Below are positions 51,689 to 56,494 of a stretch of DNA of 56,494 nucleotides, piece by piece. The translations under genes and the position numbers were made by a program. The stretch is from a virus. Under the pieces are notes generated by a model. It worked only from the letters and a program-made list of their open reading frames with translations. It made no database searches and was not told the DNA's origin. Numbering within the stretch: position 1 is the first letter of the stretch; the number at the start of each line of letters is the position of its first letter. The stretch lies in IMG/VR virus record IMGVR_UViG_3300005613_000078, positions 1 through 56,494 of that record. One strand, 5' to 3'.

Positions 51689-52339
51689 ATGAAACTCATC
51701 AGAGAAGAAATCGAAACCGTTGATTTTATCGTTGAAGAACGCAACGGTAAGAAAAATCTCTATATTGAGGGTGTTTTCCTTCAAGGAGATTTGAAAAATA
51801 GAAACGGTAGAATGTACCCAATGGAAACCCTAAGAAGGGAAGTACAAAGATACAATGAAAACCATGTCCAGTCAGGACGAGCACTTGGCGAACTTGGACA
51901 TCCAGATGGACCGACTGTTAATCTGGATCGTGTCAGCCATAAGATTGTTTCCCTTAAAGAAAATGGAACCAATTTTATTGGTAAAGCAAAAATTTTAGCT
52001 ACTCCAATGGGTAAGATTGCAGAATCCCTTATTAGCGAAGGAGTAAAACTTGGTGTTTCTTCTAGGGGTATCGGATCCCTCAAGACAACGAGAGAGGGAG
52101 TAAATGTTGTTGGTGATGACTTCATGCTTTCAACTGCTGCAGATATTGTAGCAGATCCTTCCGCACCTGATGCTTTCGTTGAAGGTATCATGGAAGGAAA
52201 AGATTGGGTTTGGGATGGTGGCATCTTAAGAGAGGCACAAGTTGCTAAGACTTATAAGACCATCAATACTCTTGTTTCACAGAAACAACTTGATGAGCAG
52301 AAAATTAATTTGTTCAATGATTTTCTGAACAATCTTTGA
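51689..52339 (+). CDS. 21: Prohead core protease gp21
   Basis: A 216-aa protein; T4 gp21 is 212 aa. It has the U9/S78-type protease pattern: F-L-Q-G-D-L-K-N-R-N-G-R-M-Y-P, the active-site His in L-G-E-L-G-H-P-D-G, and the active-site Ser in K-L-G-V-S-S-R-G-I-G. It cleaves the scaffold and capsid proteins at (I/L)-x-E sites during head maturation. It sits directly before the scaffold gene 22 as in T4. Its ATG is preceded by TGAAGAAA. Confidence 0.93.
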   Translation: MKLIREEIETVDFIVEERNGKKNLYIEGVFLQGDLKNRNGRMYPMETLRREVQRYNENHVQSGRALGELGHPDGPTVNLDRVSHKIVSLKENGTNFIGKAKILATPMGKIAESLISEGVKLGVSSRGIGSLKTTREGVNVVGDDFMLSTAADIVADPSAPDAFVEGIMEGKDWVWDGGILREAQVAKTYKTINTLVSQKQLDEQKINLFNDFLNNL

Positions 52340-52361
52340 TAAGTATCAGAAATATCAGATT

Positions 52362-52369
52362 TATAAATA
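52362..52369 (+). promoter_or_regulatory. Late promoter, TATAAATA
   Basis: An exact T4 late promoter box 40 bases before the gp22 ATG. Confidence 0.75.
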
Positions 52370-52409
52370 AATATAGATTAATTAAGGTTAATTTTCGGAG
52401 TTACAAGAA

Positions 52410-53483
52410 ATGGAGCAATCTAAAACTGCTGTGAATGCCAATGCTAAACCAGCTGAGGCACCCTCTAAGTCCGCGACACCAGTTATGACACCTGGTCAAG
52501 GTTCTTATGAGGATCTGGGAGGTCCTACCCCAGAAAATTACAGCCCCACCAACGATTCAGCTAAGCTGAAAGAACCCAAGATTAAGACCGTGCATGACGT
52601 GGTCAATAAGGGTGCTAAAGCAGCAGAACCCATGTATTCTTCTAAGAAGAAGACTTATGGAGAGGAAGCAGAGGTCGAAGAGGAAGTCCTTGAAGAGGAG
52701 GAACTTGAGACTGAAGAATTAGTTGCTGAAGAGGAAGAAATTGAAGAAGATGATGTTGACATCGAAGAAGATGTTAATGCACTCCTTGGTGGTGAAGAAC
52801 TTTCCGAAGAATTCAAAGAGAAAGCAAAAGTAATCTTTGAAGCAGCCCTTAATTCTAAAATCAAAGAAATCCAAGAATCCCTCGAACTTCAGTATGCTGA
52901 AAGGCTTGCTGAAGAAAAAGAAGGTCTTAAGGATGCACTGACTGAAAGAGTCGATGCATATCTTGAGTACGTCTGCGAAGAGTGGATGATCGAGAACCAA
53001 CTTGCTGTTGAAGCAGGTCTTAAGACCGAAATGACTGAATCATTCCTTTCTGGAATGAAGGGTCTTTTTGAAGAACATTATGTAACTATCCCTGAAGAAA
53101 AATATGATGTGCTTGAAAGCATGGTAGAAAAACTTGATGAAATGGAGACCAAGCTCAATGAGCAAATCGACAAGAATATCAATCTGAATAAGCGACTTGC
53201 TGAGTCAACTGCTTATTCTATTCTTGACGAAATCTCTGAAGGTCTTGCACAGACCCAGAAAGAGAAGCTCGCTTCACTTGCCGAAAGTGTTGAGTTTGAA
53301 AGTGAAGAAGAATATCGTGAAAAGCTGGAGACTCTGAAGGAGTCATACTTCGCAAGAACAACTCCCGCGACTAAGGCAGCAGCGCCTCAAACCCTTTCTG
53401 AGGGTGTAGATACTACCGATGCACCTGTTACGGCAGGAATGGAGTCCTACATGAGAGCACTTGGTGCTTTTAGAAACTCTTGA
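52410..53483 (+). CDS. 22: Major prohead scaffold protein gp22
   Basis: A 357-aa, strongly acidic helical protein; T4 gp22 is 269 aa. A Pro/Ser-rich N-terminus (about 80 residues) is followed by a Glu-rich block (residues 84-125) and then long coiled coils to about 320. The C-terminal V-D-T-T-D-A-P-V-T-A-G-M-E-S-Y-M-R-A-L is typical of cyanophage gp22. It forms the core around which gp23 assembles and is degraded by gp21. A perfect late promoter precedes it, fitting its high demand. Confidence 0.9.
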   Translation: MEQSKTAVNANAKPAEAPSKSATPVMTPGQGSYEDLGGPTPENYSPTNDSAKLKEPKIKTVHDVVNKGAKAAEPMYSSKKKTYGEEAEVEEEVLEEEELETEELVAEEEEIEEDDVDIEEDVNALLGGEELSEEFKEKAKVIFEAALNSKIKEIQESLELQYAERLAEEKEGLKDALTERVDAYLEYVCEEWMIENQLAVEAGLKTEMTESFLSGMKGLFEEHYVTIPEEKYDVLESMVEKLDEMETKLNEQIDKNINLNKRLAESTAYSILDEISEGLAQTQKEKLASLAESVEFESEEEYREKLETLKESYFARTTPATKAAAPQTLSEGVDTTDAPVTAGMESYMRALGAFRNS

Positions 53484-53527
53484 ATTTTATAGAATTCAAA
53501 CAAACAACTATTTTAAGGTAAAAGCAA

Positions 53528-54952
53528 ATGTTCCAATCCGAGCATCTGCAGGAAAAGTGGAGTCCTCTTCTCGACTATGAGGGTCTTGATTCAATCAAAG
53601 ATTCACACAGAAGAGCAGTCACCGCAGTCCTGCTGGAAAATCAAGAAAAATTCCTGAGAGAGGAATCAGCATTTAATTCAGGTATCAACCTGATGGAAAC
53701 CCCAACCAACAGTGGTAACGCTGCTGGTGCTTCAGGTGGTTTCAGCGGTAGTGCAGGCGCAGCTGGTCCTGTTGCTGGTTTCGACCCCGTTCTGATCTCC
53801 CTGATCAGACGCTCCATGCCTAACCTGGTCGCATATGACCTGGCAGGAGTTCAGCCAATGAACGGTCCTACTGGACTGATCTTTGCAATGCGTTCCCGCT
53901 ACACCAACCAGTCTGGCACTGAAGCATTCTACGATGAACCCGATTCCGCATTCTCTGGGCAGGATGATGGTTTCGATCTGACTGCTGGATTCAGCGACGT
54001 TAACGCTGGTCTGGGTACAACCGCACAGTCTGGCACGAACCCCTCAGTTCTGAACCCTGTTGGCACCGCAACATCCACTTCCTATGACGTTGGTCAAGGA
54101 ATGGTAACTGGTGATTCTGAGAACCTGGGCAATGGTTCAGACAATCAGTTCAACCAGATGGCATTCTCGATTGAGAAAGTCACCGTAACTGCTAAGTCAA
54201 GAGCACTGAAAGCAGAATACTCCCTGGAACTGGCACAGGACCTGAAGGCAATTCATGGTCTGAATGCTGAAGCAGAACTGGCTAACATCCTTAGCACAGA
54301 GATCTTGGCAGAGATCAACCGCGAGGTTATCCGCACCATTTATAAGGTTGCTGAGCAAGGTGCTGTTTCCAACACTGCTACTGCTGGTGTATTTGACCTT
54401 GACGTTGACTCCAACGGTCGTTGGTCTGTTGAGAAGTTCAAGGGTCTCCTGTTCCAAATCGAGCGTGATGCTAACGCAATCGCACAAAGAACTCGTAGAG
54501 GAAAGGGCAACATCATCCTGTGTTCCGCAGACGTTGCTTCTGCTCTCACAATGGCTGGTGTTCTTGACTACACCCCTGCACTCAACGCTAACCTGAACGT
54601 TGATGATACTGGTAACACCTTCGCCGGTGTTCTGCAAGGTAAGTATCGTGTTTATATCGATCCTTATTCTGCTAACCTGACTGCAGGTAATGCAACTCCA
54701 GGCAACCAGTACTACGTTGTTGGTTATAAGGGTTCTTCCCCTTATGATGCAGGTATCTTCTACTGCCCTTATGTTCCTCTCCAAATGGTTCGTGCCGTTG
54801 GTGAGAACTCCTTCCAGCCCAAGATTGGCTTCAAGACTCGTTATGGACTTGTTGCTAACCCATTCGCTGAAGGAATAAATCAGGGACTTGGCGCTCTTAC
54901 AATTAACGCTAACCGTTATTACAGAAGAGTTGCTGTTAAGAACCTCATGTGA
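53528..54952 (+). CDS. 23: Major capsid protein gp23
   Basis: A 474-aa protein; T4 gp23 is 521 aa. Known signatures are present: L-I-R-R-S-M-P-N-L-V-A-Y-D-L-A-G-V-Q-P-M, then T-G-L-I-F-A-M-R-S-R-Y, and the closing N-R-Y-Y-R-R-V-A-V-K-N-L-M. The N-terminal 65 residues should be a delta domain removed by gp21, but I see no perfect (I/L)-x-E site, so the cut position is open. The gene is visibly GC-richer and codon-biased (many CTG, GTT, AAC), as expected for the most abundant virion protein. TTTTAAGGTAAAAGCAAATG provides the ribosome site. Confidence 0.95.
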   Translation: MFQSEHLQEKWSPLLDYEGLDSIKDSHRRAVTAVLLENQEKFLREESAFNSGINLMETPTNSGNAAGASGGFSGSAGAAGPVAGFDPVLISLIRRSMPNLVAYDLAGVQPMNGPTGLIFAMRSRYTNQSGTEAFYDEPDSAFSGQDDGFDLTAGFSDVNAGLGTTAQSGTNPSVLNPVGTATSTSYDVGQGMVTGDSENLGNGSDNQFNQMAFSIEKVTVTAKSRALKAEYSLELAQDLKAIHGLNAEAELANILSTEILAEINREVIRTIYKVAEQGAVSNTATAGVFDLDVDSNGRWSVEKFKGLLFQIERDANAIAQRTRRGKGNIILCSADVASALTMAGVLDYTPALNANLNVDDTGNTFAGVLQGKYRVYIDPYSANLTAGNATPGNQYYVVGYKGSSPYDAGIFYCPYVPLQMVRAVGENSFQPKIGFKTRYGLVANPFAEGINQGLGALTINANRYYRRVAVKNLM

Positions 54953-54974
54953 TTTAAATTCACATATTTTTTCA

Positions 54975-55000
54975 GGGGAGCAGATATGCTCCCCTTTTTT
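54975..55000 (+). terminator. Intrinsic terminator after gp23
   Basis: GGGGAGCA and TGCTCCCC form an 8-bp stem around GATA, followed by six T. It is the strongest terminator in the window, 22 bases after the gp23 stop, and separates the capsid operon from the downstream unit. Confidence 0.93.
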
Positions 55001-55003
55001 ATT

Positions 55004-55010
55004 CTAAATA
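55004..55010 (+). promoter_or_regulatory. Late promoter, CTAAATA
   Basis: CTAAATA directly after the gp23 terminator and nine bases before the next ATG. The predicted transcription start would lie near that ATG, so the mRNA would be leaderless or nearly so. Confidence 0.55.
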
Positions 55011-55019
55011 ATTAGAAAA

Positions 55020-55592
55020 ATGGTTCTGAATATAAACGATAGTCAAATTAAAAATAGAAACTTTTTGTCTCCAACAGGATTCAAATTCAGTTTGAATAGA
55101 GCACCAAAAATTACTTTTTTTGGAAATTCTGCTAATATACCAGACATGACTCTTGGGGTTGCAAATCAACCAACATATTTAAAAGATATTGATACACCTG
55201 GAGACAAGATTGTTTTTGGTGATTTTTCACTAAAATTTCTTGTTGATGAAAATCTTGAAAATTATATGGAAGTGTATAATTGGATTAGGGGACTAGGATA
55301 TCCAGAAAGTTTACAAGAAATATATGATTGGCAAACTTCAAATGAAGTTATGAATCAACCAGACAAATCCCAAATGAATCTTTATTCAGATGGAACATTG
55401 CAGGTTTTAACTAGTCATCAAAATCCAAATTTTCAAGTAGTATTTAAAGATCTCTGGCCTTACTCTTTATCAACTTTACAATTTGATGCCACAAATGTTG
55501 ATGTAGAATACTTTACAGCAGAGGTAGTTTTCAAGTATACTATCTACAATATAACTGATTTATCTGGAAATAAACTTTACTATGGATCTTGA
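55020..55592 (+). CDS. Tail tube-fold protein in the gp3 position
   Basis: A 190-aa protein with the layout of tail tube proteins: S-P-T-G-F-K-F-S-L-N-R-A-P (compare the PNLF strand), N-I-P-D-M-T-L-G-V-A (compare the A-x-x-L-P-A segment), F-S-L-K-F-L-V-D-E-N-L-E-N-Y followed by a W, then K-D-L-W-P-Y-S-L-S-T-L-Q-F and a closing beta strand. This is the gp19-type fold. In T4-like cyanophages I recall gp3, the tail terminator, between gp23 and uvsY, so it may be that protein; the tube-like pattern also allows a second tube or initiator protein. It overlaps uvsY by 11 bases. Confidence 0.6.
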   Translation: MVLNINDSQIKNRNFLSPTGFKFSLNRAPKITFFGNSANIPDMTLGVANQPTYLKDIDTPGDKIVFGDFSLKFLVDENLENYMEVYNWIRGLGYPESLQEIYDWQTSNEVMNQPDKSQMNLYSDGTLQVLTSHQNPNFQVVFKDLWPYSLSTLQFDATNVDVEYFTAEVVFKYTIYNITDLSGNKLYYGS

Positions 55593-56013
55593 AAAAATTC
55601 AAGAAATGTGGGAAAAAGATGCAAAGATTGATATGGATAATCTCCATATAGAATCAACAAATATCCCCACACTTCATGCAAAATATTTTGAACTATATAA
55701 TACCATCTTTTTATTAAGAAAAAAAGCAGAACAACAAAGAAAAAATATTCGCCACGAACGATATGAATACTTTAGTGGAAAAGCAGATCCAGATGTTTAT
55801 GTCGATAATCCATTTCCCAAAAAAATTAGGGATAAAGAAACTATGCAAAAATATTTGGACGCAGATGATAAACTCTCAGGAGTTTCGTTAAAGATTGATT
55901 ACTACGATACAATGCTTGTTTACATTGAAAGCATTTTAAAGCAAATTACTAATCGCACATATCAAATTAAGAATGCAATTGAGTTTATGAGATTTAATGC
56001 TGGACTAGGGTAA
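55582..56013 (+). CDS. uvsY: Recombination mediator UvsY
   Basis: A 143-aa, helical protein; T4 UvsY is 137 aa. The order L-x-x-I-Q-E-M-W-E-K-D, I-D-M-D-N-L, Y-F-S-G-K-A-D-P-D and the closing I-K-N-A-I-E-F-M-R-F-N-A-G fits T4 UvsY (Y-Y-S-G-R-G-D and I-K-H-I-Q-D-M-R-x-F-x-A-G). In T4 it loads the recombinase UvsX on single-stranded DNA coated with gp32. It overlaps the upstream gene and is followed by uvsW, as in related phages. Its TAA starts a TAAATAAATA late-promoter-like sequence. Confidence 0.9.
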   Translation: MDLEKIQEMWEKDAKIDMDNLHIESTNIPTLHAKYFELYNTIFLLRKKAEQQRKNIRHERYEYFSGKADPDVYVDNPFPKKIRDKETMQKYLDADDKLSGVSLKIDYYDTMLVYIESILKQITNRTYQIKNAIEFMRFNAGLG

Positions 56014-56020
56014 ATAAATA
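56011..56020 (+). promoter_or_regulatory. Possible late promoter, TAAATAAATA
   Basis: It overlaps the UvsY stop codon and lies 21 bases before the uvsW GTG. UvsW is a late-expressed protein in T4, which agrees with this. Confidence 0.5.
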
Positions 56021-56041
56021 CCTATAGATGCATGGGATCAT

Positions 56042-56494
56042 GTGATTGATACAACGGCAAATCTTGTTATCTCAAAATCCAACGAAGTATTTTTAAAAAT
56101 TAATACGGAACCTCATATCGAATATGAACTTAGAGATCACTTTAAGTTTGAGGTTCAGAATGCAAAATTTATGCCACAATATCGTGGTAGGAACTGGAAT
56201 GGGGAGATACATTTATATGATATGAGATCCAAACAAATCTATGTTGGTTTGTTAGATAAGATTGTCAATTTTTGTGAGCAATACGGATATACATATAAAT
56301 TTGAAGATAATAAGTTTTACGGCACACCATATGAGGAGAATGAGCACATCTCATATGAAGGCGTTAAGGATTACATGCATTCCATTTGTGTCCATACTCC
56401 CAGGAAATACCAGATTGAGGGAGTATATGGTGCCCTAAAGCATAATAGAAAACTATTGATAAGCCCCACTGCCAGCGGCAAATCACTAATGATT
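56042..56494 (+). CDS. uvsW: Helicase UvsW, N-terminal part (cut by window end)
   Basis: The first 151 codons of a helicase running off the window. Residues about 20-105 match the UvsW N-terminal domain (LRDHFKFEVQNAKFMPQYRG, then W-N-G-E-I-H-L-Y-D). The helicase core begins with P-R-K-Y-Q-I-E-G-V and Walker A S-P-T-A-S-G-K-S at the very end. The start is taken as GTG at 56042, because the only nearby ATG is out of frame. In T4, UvsW unwinds branched DNA and R-loops, switching replication from origin- to recombination-dependent. It follows uvsY by 28 bases. Confidence 0.88.
   Translation, partial: MIDTTANLVISKSNEVFLKINTEPHIEYELRDHFKFEVQNAKFMPQYRGRNWNGEIHLYDMRSKQIYVGLLDKIVNFCEQYGYTYKFEDNKFYGTPYEENEHISYEGVKDYMHSICVHTPRKYQIEGVYGALKHNRKLLISPTASGKSLMI

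Noticed and set aside
53528-53722. A defined gp21 cleavage site in gp23
   Set aside because: Candidates such as L-R-E before E or a nearby M-E-T do not fit the (I/L)-x-E rule with a small following residue, so no site is annotated.
54197-54784. Minus-strand ORF of 195 aa within gp23
   Set aside because: It is a shadow of the strongly codon-biased capsid gene and has no recognisable protein features.

Overview
The window is the genome of a T4-like (Tevenvirinae-type) marine myovirus, most likely a cyanophage of Synechococcus or Prochlorococcus. The evidence is the T4 order of morphogenesis genes (25-6-7-8, 13-14-15-16, 17-18-19-20-67-21-22-23, then uvsY-uvsW), T4-type late promoters (TATAAATA or CTAAATA), AT-rich DNA, and small conserved proteins typical of cyanomyoviruses. 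Every gene I accept lies on the + strand. Family assignments come from recalled motifs and gene order; no database search was run.

Bases 1-5135 are an accessory region of very small genes plus one ligase-like nucleotidyltransferase. Nine copies of a conserved element of about 35 bp separate these genes. In most copies the element carries or abuts the stop codon of one gene and runs to, or close to, the start codon of the next, so the region looks like an array of exchangeable cassettes. Bases 5136-7601 hold a glycosyltransferase-like protein, a 48-aa basic protein, a small SET-domain protein and two conserved unknowns. Strong sigma-70-type promoters occur in this part.

Bases 7606-34399 are the baseplate and neck module: gp25, gp6, a 4065-aa giant whose N-terminus resembles the C-terminal part of T4 gp7, a fibre-like protein with a cupredoxin-like end, gp8, a 2536-aa DUF4815-type protein, two small proteins and gp13. 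Bases 34405-37284 carry gp14, gp15 and gp16. A 6-kb block of further virion proteins (37311-43405) then separates the small from the large terminase gene.

The most striking feature is at 43418-46067. The large terminase gene (gp17) is broken into two ORFs. The first ends with a 28-residue N-intein, and the second begins with a 103-residue C-intein ending in His-Asn before a Cys. Between them lies a GIY-YIG/NUMOD3 homing endonuclease gene with its own perfect TATAAATA late promoter. This is a fractured gene with an atypically split, AceL-TerL-like intein. Trans-splicing would give a 549-aa terminase.

Bases 46067-54952 continue with a zinc-ribbon protein, sheath gp18, tube gp19, portal gp20, a gp67-like core protein, an unknown, protease gp21, scaffold gp22 and capsid gp23, closed by a strong intrinsic terminator. 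The last part encodes a tube-fold protein (gp3 position), UvsY and the start of helicase UvsW, cut by the window edge. Host-type promoters lie in the small-gene end and gp55-type late promoters in the structural part, which fits the T4 early/late programme.
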